Source: Rhodospirillales bacterium Ga0074136
GTDB lineage: Bacteria > Pseudomonadota > Alphaproteobacteria > Acetobacterales > Acetobacteraceae
Direction of reading: 5' to 3'
DNA length: 38,131 nucleotides
Assembly: GCA_001464375.1 (NCBI GenBank)
Contig: LNEW01000217.1
Span: 1 to 38,131, forward strand
In this document: positions 17,974 to 27,900 of the stretch, piece by piece
Position numbering within the stretch: the stretch's first letter is position 1
Layout: the number at the start of each line of letters is the position of its first letter
Translations under genes and position numbers: made by a program
The notes under the pieces: generated by a model
Told to the model about the DNA's origin: nothing
Databases searched by the model: none
What the model saw: only the letters and a program-made list of their open reading frames with translations

Positions 17974-20037
17974 TCAGCCCGCCATGTCGCGCAGGAATTC
18001 CGACTCGGGCTGAACACCCGACACCCAAAGATGGTCACGTGCCCGGGTGCATGCGACGTAAAGCAGATGCCGCTCCGTCTCATAGACTTCCTGTAGGTCT
18101 CCCTCGTCGGTGACGGCCTCGACACGTTCTTGCAGCGGCAGCACCTCATCGTCGCAAGCCATTACCGCGACGGCTCTGAACTCGAGGCCCTTAGCCAGGT
18201 GCATTGGGCTGATGCAGACCGCGCCTAGTACCGTCTCGACCTTCTCGTCAAACTCCGTCGCCTTGGCACCGGCGGCCTTCGCCGCCGCTCGCGCCCGTGG
18301 AAGCTCGGCGGCCGAGCGCACAAGCAGTCCGATTTCCTCGGGCGCGCACCCGTCGCGCAGCCTGTCCGCGACCCAGGCGCCGACGGCCTTGCTCTCTGCA
18401 GCGTCATCCGGGAACAGCCTGACGGCTGGCTCGGGCCCATCGAAGAGCGACACGGTCCCGCGCCGCCCCTCCTTCAGCCCATCAACGTCAGAAACGCTGC
18501 CGGGCAGCAGCCGGTCGGCCTGGGTTCTGATCTGGTGAGAGGTCCGGTAGTTGATCCTGAGGCTGATGGATCGCCCGCGCACATCGATCCCGAGGGCCTT
18601 CCAAGAGAAAGGTTGCTGGAAGATCCGTTGCCCGAGGTCACCGGTGAAGAACAAGCCGTCTGGCCTGTCACCCGCCATGGCCGCCAAGAACCGTGCCTCG
18701 GGCATGCCCAGGTCCTGGGCCTCATCGACCACGACGTGGTCGTAATTAGGCGCTTTGCCGGCCCGGGCCCGCTCTGCCAGGCGCGCGAAGACCTCGGCCC
18801 AAGTCACCAGCTTCTGCGCCGAAAGCCCGGACTGGACGGCGGCGAACACGTTCCAGAGCACCTGACGTTGTTTTTCGCCGAGGCGCGTCTTCCGCCCCAG
18901 GCGCGGCGCATCGCGATACGCCTCCCAAGAGCGGGTCTGCTGCGCGTCCACGACCTCATTCCACTCGGCGATCAGGAACGGCTGTGGGGCGGCGACGCCG
19001 GACTCCTGGCTCGCCTTGCGGAGCAACCCCTGGACGATGGCGGCGGGAGCGATGTTGGGTTGCCCGAACGCCTCAGTGTAGAGGTCGTAGGCGGCGCCGG
19101 ACATCGGCTGGACCGCGATGCGCGCCGCGACTGCCGGTTCTCCGCCGACGAGGCTTTCCAAGCGGGTTGCCAACGCGCGTGCCAGGGGCTTGGAGAAGGT
19201 GGCAAGCAGTACACGGGCCTTCGGGTTGCTTCGGGCCAGATAGGCGGCCCGATGCAGCGCGACGATCGTCTTGCCCGTTCCGGCAGAGCCTGTCACGCGG
19301 GCCGGACCTGCGTAGCGCCGCTCCACCACCTCACGCTGTGAGGGGTGCAGGAACACGGCCCAGCGATCCCACGGGTAGTCGAAGGCCCGCCGTAACTCCT
19401 CCACGTCATGCAGCACCCGGAACCGACGCTGTGCGTCCGGGTGCGCGAATGGGTCGGCGCTGACAGGGGCAGGCTGCGGCGCTGGTGGCTTCTCGCCCAC
19501 CGCCAACCGCAACAGGGCTTCCTGTGCTTCCTGCGGCAGGTGGCCCAGCACGTCGAACAGCGTCTCCTCGGTGAGCGCACGAACGTCCTCGACCCACTCC
19601 TCGGGCACGCCCATGGCCATGAGCTCGAGCTTGCGAAGCGACGCAAAGAGCTTCGGACCGACGGACGCGGCTACCGTCGCGGGAGTGACGGGAGGCAACT
19701 CCTCAACTCGCTCCCGGATCTCCACCATCTGCATGGCGCCGGTCGTCGGGTGGCGTTCGATCTTTCGCCGCTCCGCCCAGCGATAGGCCTTGTCGTGATG
19801 ATCCACATAGGCCAGCAGCAGGCTCGACCCGGTGCGATGCACGATCAGGCGGATGTCGGCATTGACCCGCACCGACCAGAAATTCGGGTCCTTCGCGCGA
19901 TCCACCTTGTGGAACGACAGCCCCGGCGCCGAGGCATCCATCTGTAGATCGAACGCGGTGGTCTTGACCGCTTTCTGCTCGGCTGCCGTCAGCTTGGCGA
20001 GGCTGCCGGTGAAGCTGTCGGCGATGCGGAATTCCAT
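17974..20037 (-). CDS. RelE-fold domain fused to UvrD/Rep-like superfamily 1 helicase
   Basis: The 687-residue protein is a two-part fusion. Residues 1 to about 95 look like a RelE/ParE-type toxin fold (GLSFHKVDRAKDPNFWSVRV, then DIRLIVHR and HHDKAYRWAERRK). After a linker comes an SF1A helicase: Walker A GSAGTGKT (about 250-257), Walker B VVVDEAQDLG (about 436-445), the GDLGQRIFQQPFSWKALG segment, INYRTSHQIR, HLAKGLEFRAVAVM, and a final YVACTRARDHLW. Such helicases unwind DNA 3' to 5' with ATP. It starts 3 nt after the preceding gene and ends the operon. The toxin-like domain may serve in nucleic-acid or protein binding rather than mRNA cleavage; that is inference. Confidence 0.85.
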   Translation of the reverse strand: MEFRIADSFTGSLAKLTAAEQKAVKTTAFDLQMDASAPGLSFHKVDRAKDPNFWSVRVNADIRLIVHRTGSSLLLAYVDHHDKAYRWAERRKIERHPTTGAMQMVEIRERVEELPPVTPATVAASVGPKLFASLRKLELMAMGVPEEWVEDVRALTEETLFDVLGHLPQEAQEALLRLAVGEKPPAPQPAPVSADPFAHPDAQRRFRVLHDVEELRRAFDYPWDRWAVFLHPSQREVVERRYAGPARVTGSAGTGKTIVALHRAAYLARSNPKARVLLATFSKPLARALATRLESLVGGEPAVAARIAVQPMSGAAYDLYTEAFGQPNIAPAAIVQGLLRKASQESGVAAPQPFLIAEWNEVVDAQQTRSWEAYRDAPRLGRKTRLGEKQRQVLWNVFAAVQSGLSAQKLVTWAEVFARLAERARAGKAPNYDHVVVDEAQDLGMPEARFLAAMAGDRPDGLFFTGDLGQRIFQQPFSWKALGIDVRGRSISLRINYRTSHQIRTQADRLLPGSVSDVDGLKEGRRGTVSLFDGPEPAVRLFPDDAAESKAVGAWVADRLRDGCAPEEIGLLVRSAAELPRARAAAKAAGAKATEFDEKVETVLGAVCISPMHLAKGLEFRAVAVMACDDEVLPLQERVEAVTDEGDLQEVYETERHLLYVACTRARDHLWVSGVQPESEFLRDMAG

Positions 20038-20040
20038 CGA

Positions 20041-21117
20041 TCAGGCTCCATCATGCCCTGAGGCCGCGGGACCGAAGCCACACTTCCCGTATGCCGTGAG
20101 GAGCCGGATCGTGTCGTAGCCATCGATAATCGTGAAACGCCTTGGATTGCCCATCTGCTGTGCGAACGCCCGCATCATCGTGCGAACGGCCGAAGTGACC
20201 TCGTGGCAATGCTGAAGGACAAGAAGCTCGGCCGGCTCGGTGAAGAGTCTCTGGATTTGATCGCCATTGCTTCCGAGCTCAGCCATCGTCATTGGCCTGA
20301 AGCTCGCGGGCCCCTTCAGGAGGAAGGCGGTGGATACCCGATTGTCGTCGATCGTAACCCTGCTGCTGAATAGGTCTGACGACTCGCCGCCCCAGTCTTT
20401 CGGGACGTTCGGCTCCCCCAGAATATTGGCGATCGCTTCCTTGATCTGCCGCTCTGGGACGGCCCTCAGACTGTCGAGAGCGGCCCGCGTCCGTGCGAGG
20501 GGAACCTCGGAAACACGCGCAAATGAGTCGATCTGGTCGATGTGGATTTCGAGATGGCTTGACCAGGCGCCGGAGCTCAAGATTTGCCCGCGAAGCTGGT
20601 TCTCAACCACATCAGCAAACAGGTACGGGATCGCCCGAATGCCTCCGTTCGCCACGTCCTGAATCACGCCCAGAAAGAACTTTCGCTTCTGCCCTGATAG
20701 CTCACCCCATGCTGACACCGACGTCAGGTGTTCTGGATAGTAGTCGCAGGTGACCTTCCCATTCGGCATCCAAGGATCGAGCTTGGAATAGGCGACTGGG
20801 ACCGGCGCGGACCGTCCACTTTGCCGAGCCGCATCGTACTTGTTCAGGCCCTTGAAGCCAAAGAGCCCGAGATGGGTGAATACCCTTCCGGCGTCGGCGG
20901 CACCCGTCGTGAGAAGCACGCCGAGGGGTGAGGGCTTGGCGGCCTGCATCCAGTCGATGGCGGCGTCCTTCAAGTCCCGCAGGCGCCGAAGCCGGTCCAG
21001 GTGAGGGTCGCGAGACGGTGACCCACCACCGCCGCAGTCGAGGGCCCCTGGCCCCACCAGTTCCATGATACGCCGGTCATTCAGGTACCAGCAGGTGAGG
21101 TCGTAGGGGACCGCCAT
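20041..21117 (-). CDS. Protein of unknown function in the restriction operon
   Basis: I do not recognise this 358-residue protein. It has no signal peptide or membrane segment. The N-terminal third contains GVLLTTGAADAGRVFTHLG; the centre has GKVTCDYYPEHLTSVSAWGE and a region rich in aromatic residues. The C-terminal third (about 240-345) looks like a compact alpha/beta domain with DWGGESSDLF, TAFLLKGPASFRPMT, NGDQIQRLF, ELLVLQHCHEV and FTIIDGYDTIRLLTAYGK. The D...FLLKG spacing recalls a degenerate PD-(D/E)XK core, but the acidic residue two before the lysine is missing. Its start shares one base with the methyltransferase stop (TGATG), and the helicase gene follows after 3 nt, so it must act with them. 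Confidence 0.8.
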   Translation of the reverse strand: MAVPYDLTCWYLNDRRIMELVGPGALDCGGGGSPSRDPHLDRLRRLRDLKDAAIDWMQAAKPSPLGVLLTTGAADAGRVFTHLGLFGFKGLNKYDAARQSGRSAPVPVAYSKLDPWMPNGKVTCDYYPEHLTSVSAWGELSGQKRKFFLGVIQDVANGGIRAIPYLFADVVENQLRGQILSSGAWSSHLEIHIDQIDSFARVSEVPLARTRAALDSLRAVPERQIKEAIANILGEPNVPKDWGGESSDLFSSRVTIDDNRVSTAFLLKGPASFRPMTMAELGSNGDQIQRLFTEPAELLVLQHCHEVTSAVRTMMRAFAQQMGNPRRFTIIDGYDTIRLLTAYGKCGFGPAASGHDGA

Positions 21118-24059
21118 CAGGCCACCGCGAACACCTTCATCACCTCATCCCCGAGGTGATTGATCACCTTCACTGCGATCCGCCCCTTGGCCGGCTTCGG
21201 GAAGGGGTAGGACACATCGCTGTTCAGGCTGCTCCACGCGGCCTCATCAACCTCGGCCTTCAGCGTCGTCTTCAGCGCCTTGTATGGGTCGTTCGCGCCG
21301 AGGAAGTAGGCGTGGCGGACGAAGAAGCTCTCCTCGTTGTAGTCGGTGTCGATCATCCAGAGCGCGATCTTGTCCGTGCCCTCGGACTCGACCTCGCCGG
21401 TCTGCGGCTTGAACACGTCCACGCCCTTGATGCGCACCCGCAGCTGCCCATCCTTCTGCGGCTCGATCTTGATGTCGGGCTCGCCGAAGATGACGAAGAG
21501 GTTGCCCTTGCCCGTCGCCTTCAGGTCCTGCGCCATGTGCAGGTCCGGGTTCATGCGGGCGCGCAGCACGCGCACGCGGCCGAGCCGGTCGAACTCAGCC
21601 GAGTGGGCGTCATAGGCGAAGGCACAGGCAATCAGTGCGTCGAAGCCAGCATCTGCCGCCTCGCGCGCTGCTGCCACCAGGTCGGGGCGTGTCAGCGTGC
21701 CGAATTCGGGGCCGATCAGGATGCCGGCGCGGCGTTCCTGCTCGCCTTCCATGTAGCGGCCCTCGGCGCAGATCAGCGTGCCGGGCCAACCGACCAGGCT
21801 GGTGAAGCGGATGTGGTCCGCCTTGTCGGCCTGCTGCACACCGGCGCTGCGCAGGTTCTCGATGATCATGGCGGCGAAGTCGTGCTTGATCGCCGCCTGC
21901 CCCTCCGCCATGCCCTTCGCGCCCTTGGGCCGCTGCGGGTCGATCAGCTCGTCGTTCCAGTCCACAGTCAGCGCGCGGTGGGGCGAGAGGCTTTCCACCG
22001 TGAAGGGGCCGGCGACGCGAATGCGCCCGCGGTCCTCATAGGGCTTGTCGTAGAGGAATTCGACATCGGCCTTGGCGGCGATCGAGGCGTCGATCTCCTT
22101 CTGCCGGGCGATACGCGCCTTCCACCACTCGGCGTGCAAGCGTGTGGGCTCCGCCGGCCAGGGATCGCGCGGCGCCTGCGGCAGGGTGGCGAGGGTGTAG
22201 CTGCGGCCGAGCTGCTTGTTGAGTTTTTGGAGATGCACCGCGGCCTCTGCGGGCTTGTCCTGGACGCGCCGAAGGTCTTCCCGGGTCTTGGCCGCCTCGG
22301 CGGGCCAGGGCTCCCCGGCCTCGCGCGGTATCTGCCATTCCTCCCAGGACTTGCCCAGCGCGGCGTTGAGCGCGGCGCGGAGCGGTTCCAGTACCGTCTG
22401 CGCCTGCTCCCAGATCACGTCTATCTCGGCGTTCTTGGCTACAGAGCTGAGCATGATGTGAGGAACACGCTCGTAGACGAAGCCGAGTCGCAGGCGGCCG
22501 GCCGTGGGCGCAGACTTCGGGGCCGTTCGCGTGACCTCGGCTTCCTTGCGCTGCCCCTCGGAGCTGTCAGCGAGGAGATAATAAGGATAGCGCGCGCCCA
22601 TCAGGCGCGATCGGGCAAGGGCAAGGGAGACGCGCGAGGTATCGATCGTGATCCAACGGCGCCCCCATTGCTCGGCAACGTAGGCGGTCGTGCCCGAACC
22701 GCATGTCGGATCGAGCACGAGATCACCAGGATCGGTTGCCATCAAGATACAGCGCTCAACAACCTTTGTTGCTGTTTGAACAACATAAATACGAGGGTCA
22801 GTGGAAGAGCCGCCCGTCCCTGTATCTCTCCAGCTATTTACGAGCGGAAATACAGGAAAGTCCTCCAAAAATCTTTTGTATTTCAATACGCGGCCAGATG
22901 ATATCACGCGATCTGCCATTGCAAGTCGCTGCACGCCCTGCTTGTGGGTTTTCCAGTGACTGCTCGCGCCAGGATGATGAGGCTTTCCAAATACTGTAAC
23001 AGTCGGATCTTCAGATCCCGCACCTTGAGAAACCATCGAATCTTGCCGGAAGACTAACGCGCCGTCTGGCATTGGGATGATCCCGCGTCGTTCATCGGGA
23101 TGCATGGTGCGTTCGCTGCCATTCGGTAGCCGTAGCCAAACGTATTCACCCGTACCCGCACCGCCGACTGTCTTTTCGTTATAGATCTGCCGAAACTTAG
23201 CAGAGGGCCGGCTTTTGGCGTACCACAGGATATGATCAGAGACGTTGGGGAGAAGTTCGCTCGCCTGCGCTGTCGTCTTTTGGAATATAACGGAGGACAC
23301 AAAGTTATCCTCTCCAAAAATTTCATCCAATAATGCGCGCACTCGGTGAACATTCTCGTCGCCAATCTGCACGAAAACGCTGCCGCTCTCGTGCAGCAGG
23401 TCGCGCGCGACCGTCAAACGGTCCCGCAGGTAGGTTAGGTAGGAGTGGATGCCGTCGCGCCAGGTGTCACGGAAGGCCCGGACTTGCTCCGGCTCGCGTG
23501 TCACCTGACTGCGGTCGCCGTCCTTAACGTCGCGGCTCGTCGTACTCCACTGGAAGTTGCTGTTGAACTTGATGCCGTAGGGCGGGTCGAAATAGATGCA
23601 CTGCACCTGCCCGCGCAGCCCCTCGCGTTCCGCCAGCGAGGCCATCACGCTCAGGCTGTCGCCCAGGATCATGCGGTTCGACCAGTGCTGGTCGTGCTGG
23701 TAGAACTCGGTCGCCGCCTCGGCGTCCTTCAGTCCGTTGAAGTCAGCGAAGAGGTCCGGCATCGCCTCCGCCGCCGGCTTCGCCTTGCTGCGCCGCTTGA
23801 TGTCTTCGATCAGCGCCTGCGGGTGCACCTTCTCCTGGATGTAGAGCGGCGGCGCCTGCACGATCAGGTCCGACCAGTCCTGCTCATCCTTGCCGCGCCA
23901 GACCAGTTGCGGGTCGAGGTCCCGGTTCCGCCGTTCATAGGCGAGCCGGATGGGCGACTTGTCCTCCGCCCGCATCACCGTCTCCAGCTCCGCGGTCGGG
24001 ATGTTGCGGCGCGTGGCGTCGTGCTTGAGCGAGGTGATTTCCAGGGGCTGCTTGGCCAT
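21117..24059 (-). CDS. Type III-like (beta-class) site-specific DNA methyltransferase
   Basis: The 980-residue protein has the amino-methyltransferase motif DPPY at about residues 158-161 and the AdoMet-binding DPTCGSGTT at about 450-458. This is the beta-class order (motif IV, recognition domain, motif I) used by type III Mod proteins. It probably methylates adenine-N6 or cytosine-N4 in a short asymmetric site. It is longer than usual Mod proteins (about 650): the last 450 residues form an extra region with no clear motif, including VDWNDELIDPQRPKGAKGM. The stretch between motifs IV and I, the target-recognition part, is markedly AT-rich (about 22740-23340). The ATG at 24059 lies 4 nt after the dinD-like stop; an upstream extension would overlap that gene. 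Confidence 0.9.
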   Translation of the reverse strand: MAKQPLEITSLKHDATRRNIPTAELETVMRAEDKSPIRLAYERRNRDLDPQLVWRGKDEQDWSDLIVQAPPLYIQEKVHPQALIEDIKRRSKAKPAAEAMPDLFADFNGLKDAEAATEFYQHDQHWSNRMILGDSLSVMASLAEREGLRGQVQCIYFDPPYGIKFNSNFQWSTTSRDVKDGDRSQVTREPEQVRAFRDTWRDGIHSYLTYLRDRLTVARDLLHESGSVFVQIGDENVHRVRALLDEIFGEDNFVSSVIFQKTTAQASELLPNVSDHILWYAKSRPSAKFRQIYNEKTVGGAGTGEYVWLRLPNGSERTMHPDERRGIIPMPDGALVFRQDSMVSQGAGSEDPTVTVFGKPHHPGASSHWKTHKQGVQRLAMADRVISSGRVLKYKRFLEDFPVFPLVNSWRDTGTGGSSTDPRIYVVQTATKVVERCILMATDPGDLVLDPTCGSGTTAYVAEQWGRRWITIDTSRVSLALARSRLMGARYPYYLLADSSEGQRKEAEVTRTAPKSAPTAGRLRLGFVYERVPHIMLSSVAKNAEIDVIWEQAQTVLEPLRAALNAALGKSWEEWQIPREAGEPWPAEAAKTREDLRRVQDKPAEAAVHLQKLNKQLGRSYTLATLPQAPRDPWPAEPTRLHAEWWKARIARQKEIDASIAAKADVEFLYDKPYEDRGRIRVAGPFTVESLSPHRALTVDWNDELIDPQRPKGAKGMAEGQAAIKHDFAAMIIENLRSAGVQQADKADHIRFTSLVGWPGTLICAEGRYMEGEQERRAGILIGPEFGTLTRPDLVAAAREAADAGFDALIACAFAYDAHSAEFDRLGRVRVLRARMNPDLHMAQDLKATGKGNLFVIFGEPDIKIEPQKDGQLRVRIKGVDVFKPQTGEVESEGTDKIALWMIDTDYNEESFFVRHAYFLGANDPYKALKTTLKAEVDEAAWSSLNSDVSYPFPKPAKGRIAVKVINHLGDEVMKVFAVA

Positions 24060-24063
24060 CGGG

Positions 24064-24906
24064 TCAGTCGTCCAGCCGCTTGGGCTTGCTTTGCGTCTTT
24101 CGCTCATCAGAGGCGAGGCGCCGCTCGACCTTCCTGATGTCCTCTGCGGGCGGAAGCGCCTCGGGGCGAATGCCGCGACCCAGCAGGGTGTTGCGCACAG
24201 CCTGATTGTTGGTCGTGTGTTCGGCCGCGATCCGCGCTTCGCTCGCCATGCCATGGGCGCGGGCGTTGAAGATGGTGATCTCGGTGGCGAAGTCCTTCGC
24301 CTTCAGGATGATGGTGGGCGCGAAATCCGCCAGCGGCCGGCTGTCCGGCACCTTCCATTGCGCCTTCATCGCCTGGGTAGACCGGCCGAACAGCGCCTGG
24401 TCGCCCTTGCTGCGGATCAGGGCGAAATCCTGGTTGCCGCCGGTCTGCTCATAGATCACGCGGGACAGGTCCTTCTCGGTGCTCGTCAGCTTGCGGCGCG
24501 CTGTCAGGCGTTCGGCTTCCAGGATCCGCTGCTCGATCAGTTCGGCGCGGCGCGTCTGGATCGCGAAGTAGGATTGCGCGAAGGCGATTTCCGGTTTGCT
24601 CGGGTCGCCATTCTGCGCCACCAGGTAGCAAGCGAAGCGGGTGAGCATGACGTCGTCGATCTCTCGCTGCGCGCCGGACCCGAGTTCGACCATTTTGCTG
24701 ACCTCAGCAAAATGGTCCGCCGGGTCGTGCTCCGAGACCTCACAGGCCGTCCGCGCCTTGCCCAGGACGTTCTGGAAATTGACCCAGTTCGCGTAACCGA
24801 GCAGCACCTGGAGGTCCCGTGCCAGCCAATACTCCACGCCGGAGTCGGTCTGCTGCGCATGGCCTTCGAATGTTTCAGTCAGCTGCAGGATGACTTGGCG
24901 GTCCAA
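24064..24906 (-). CDS. DinD-like DNA damage-inducible protein
   Basis: The 280-residue protein matches E. coli DinD in length and layout. It has a Bro-N-like N-terminal part, YWLARDLQVLLGYANWVNFQ, then MLTRFACYLVAQNGDPSKPE and AFAQSYFAIQTRR. The C-terminal half has LFGRSTQAMKAQWKV and DFATEITIFNARAHG. E. coli DinD is SOS-induced and inhibits RecA strand exchange. Here the gene lies between the Res-like and methyltransferase genes. The start is a TTG at 24906 with a GGAGA ribosome binding site about 8 nt upstream, 36 nt after the Res stop; the methyltransferase begins 4 nt after its stop. No SOS box is visible before it. A role in the restriction system is inferred only from position. Confidence 0.87.
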   Translation of the reverse strand: MDRQVILQLTETFEGHAQQTDSGVEYWLARDLQVLLGYANWVNFQNVLGKARTACEVSEHDPADHFAEVSKMVELGSGAQREIDDVMLTRFACYLVAQNGDPSKPEIAFAQSYFAIQTRRAELIEQRILEAERLTARRKLTSTEKDLSRVIYEQTGGNQDFALIRSKGDQALFGRSTQAMKAQWKVPDSRPLADFAPTIILKAKDFATEITIFNARAHGMASEARIAAEHTTNNQAVRNTLLGRGIRPEALPPAEDIRKVERRLASDERKTQSKPKRLDD

Positions 24907-24942
24907 AGGTAATCTCCGGGGGCAGGAAAGTCGTTCAGGGTA

Positions 24943-27900
24943 TCAGACCAGCACCGATTCGTCCGCGAAGGCGGCGAGCAGCGAGGCGAACTCATCCTCC
25001 ATCTCATAGACCGCGGTGAACTCGGCGAACGCCCAGCGGCCATGGCTGCCGAGGTTGTTGACGCCCGGCACCCAGAAGGCGCGCATCGTGTTCGCCTTCT
25101 CCTTCGCATCCTCACCGCGATAGCCTTTCACCTCGACGATCAGGTTCAGCGGGTCATCGCGCCCGTCATCCACGCGCAGGATGAAGTCAGGCCGGTAGTG
25201 CCGGGACTGCGTGCCGAGCAGGTACGGCACTTCGAAGCCGAGGCCCTGGTTCTTCGCATAGGCCAGGACGCGCGGATGGTTCTCGGCCACGCGGCAGAAC
25301 TCGGCTTCCCAATCGCTGTCGCAGACGACCCAGTTGATGTGGCTGCGGTCGGGGCGTGCTTCCCACCGCGTCGCCTTGGAGGTGGTGAAGTTCACGAAGC
25401 GGGTCGAGCCGGTGGGGTTGTAGGGGTCCAGGATCGCCAGCACCGGCTTCTCGCCGACGAGTGACTCGGTGATGGCGTCCTTGATCTTGTTGGCCGCCAT
25501 CTCCGCCAGCTCCATGTAGAGGAGCTGCGCGGGGAACGTACCCCCGATGCAGCGAAGGTAGCCGCCATCGATCCATTGCCGGACGATGCGCTTCATCTGC
25601 CCGAAGAGATGCAGCTTCGGCTCCTCGCCTGTCTCGCGGTAGGTGCGGTAGAGCAGGTGCCGCGTCAGGTGAAAGAGCACCGTGGAGTCCCGCACCTCGT
25701 CCAGATGGTCGAGCGTGAGGTCCGCGGCTTCGCCGATGATGCCCTGGTTGCGCGTGCGGGTGGCGCCGACGAGCTCCGGCGTCAGCTCCAGCACATGGTC
25801 GGGCTTGAACTGTGCCTCCAGGCGCTGCTCGGGCAGTTCGACGCGGTAGCCCTCGACACGGGGGAAGGTGATCTCCAGCGCATCACGGTCCGGTCGCACG
25901 GCATGGACGCGCACCGTCTCCCGTGGCGGTGCTGGGGGCGCCACGACCGGCTTCGCGGTGAAGTCGAAGGGAATGCCGAGGATGTCGGCGTACTCGACGT
26001 TGAACAGGTCCTGGTCATTCAGCTCGTAGGACTGGCGCCGAAGGGCGCGGCCGACAACCTGCTCGCACAGAAGCTGCGTGCCGAAGGCGCGCACGCCGAG
26101 GATGTGCGTGACGGTGTTCGCGTCCCAACCCTCCGTCAGCATGGAGACGGACACCACGCATCGGACCTGCTCGCCCAACCGGCCAGGCTTGCCGACGGTA
26201 TTCATGACCTCGCGCAGCAGGGTGGCGTCGTCGATCGTCTCACCGGCGCGGATGTCACCGCTGCGCTCGACCATCTCCTTGCGGAAGCGCTCGATCTCAT
26301 CCGCGGCCATGGCGCGGAAGTCCTTGTCCAGCGCTTCGCCGGATTCGAGCTGCGCGCTGTCCACGAGGATGGTTTTGGGGCGGGCGAGGCGATTGCCGAA
26401 CTCATCGTAGTTGCGGAACAGCTCTAGCGCACCCTGTTGGAAGCTCGTGCCGCCCTCGGCATCGCTCAGCTCGTAGCCGGAGATGTAGCGGTAGATCAGC
26501 TCCGAGGTCGCGGTGTTGTTGCAGACGATGATGAAGACGGGCGGGATCCGTATCCCCTTTTCCTGCCAGAGGTCGTAAGTCTGCTTGTAGTGGCCATAGA
26601 GCGCCTGCAGCGCGGTGATGAGGTAGGTGGGCAGCTTCTGCGGATCGGCGGCCTGGCCGGTGCCGCGGCCCTTCTTGGGCATCGCCTTGCCGATGTGGTC
26701 CCAGAGGTTCCGGAACACCGGCATGGTGCCGTCATTCACGTTCGACGAGACGGGCACACGCGGCAGCTTTACGATGCCGCATTCAATCGCGTCCATCAGC
26801 GAGAAATCCGACATCGTCCACGGGAAGAGCGTGCCTTCGGCATAGCCGGAGCCGCGCAGGAAGAAGGGGGTCGCGGAGAGGTCGTAAACATTAGCGACGC
26901 CCAGCTTCCGCTTCACCGCTTCCAGGCCGCTGATCCACAAGCGCGCGGCCTCGTTGTTCTCCTTCGCCTCTTCCTTCTCGTCGCCTTTCAGATCGTCATC
27001 CTCGTCCGACACGCGCTCTCGGTAGCAGTGGTGCGCTTCGTCGTTCAGGACGACGATGTTCTTGAAGCCCATGAGGTCGGGCATCACGCGCTGGAGCATC
27101 TGCCCTTCGGTTTCGAGAGTCTGGAGCTTTTCCTCGCGCCAACCTTCGAGTGCAGAGCGCGTGCCCTTTGCGACGTCGATGCGCTCGCGCAGCTTGAAGG
27201 CGTGGTAGTTGGTGATGACGATCTTGGCGCGTGCGATGTCACCGAGCATGTCCTGCGGGACGATCTCGCGTTCCCGGAAGTAACTGTCGGGATCGTTGGG
27301 CTGCAGGACGCGCAGGCGATCCCGGATAGTGATGCCCGGCGCGACGATGAGGAAGCCGCGCGAGAAGGTCTTGCTGTTCGGCTGGCGGACCGCGTTGACC
27401 GTCTGCCACGCGATGAGCATGGCCATGACGGTGGTCTTGCCCGCCCCTGTCGCGAGCTTCAGCGCGATGCGCATCAGGTCAGGGTTGGCCTGCGCGTTGG
27501 CGCGCTTCAGGTGGTCAATGAACTTGCCGTATCGGGCTGCGCGCTTCGGATCTGAGGCGACCTCGGCAAGCCAGATGGCCGTCTCTACCGCCTCCACCTG
27601 ACAGAAGAAGGGGCGGACGCCCTGGAACTGGTGGTGACGCCAATGCTGGAGCAGGCGCGCTGTCTCTGGAGTGACGCCCCATTGGTCGGGGTTCGGCAAG
27701 TTCCGCCAGGTTTCGACGTAGCCGCGGACCTCGTTGATGATAGGGGTCGGATTGTACTCCTGCGTCGCGGAGGAGAGACCTCCAGAGTCTTGGAAGGTGA
27801 ACTGCGACTGGTCTTTGCCCTTGCCGCCCTTCCTACGCTTTGGCTTCGGTACCGGTGTGATCAGGTCCGACCGTCGGCGGGTCTCGACGATCCGGGAGGT

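Noticed and set aside
24060-24254. N-terminal extension of the methyltransferase
   Set aside because: It would overlap the dinD-like gene by about 190 nt and looks like a shadow of that gene; the ATG at 24059 fits the operon spacing.
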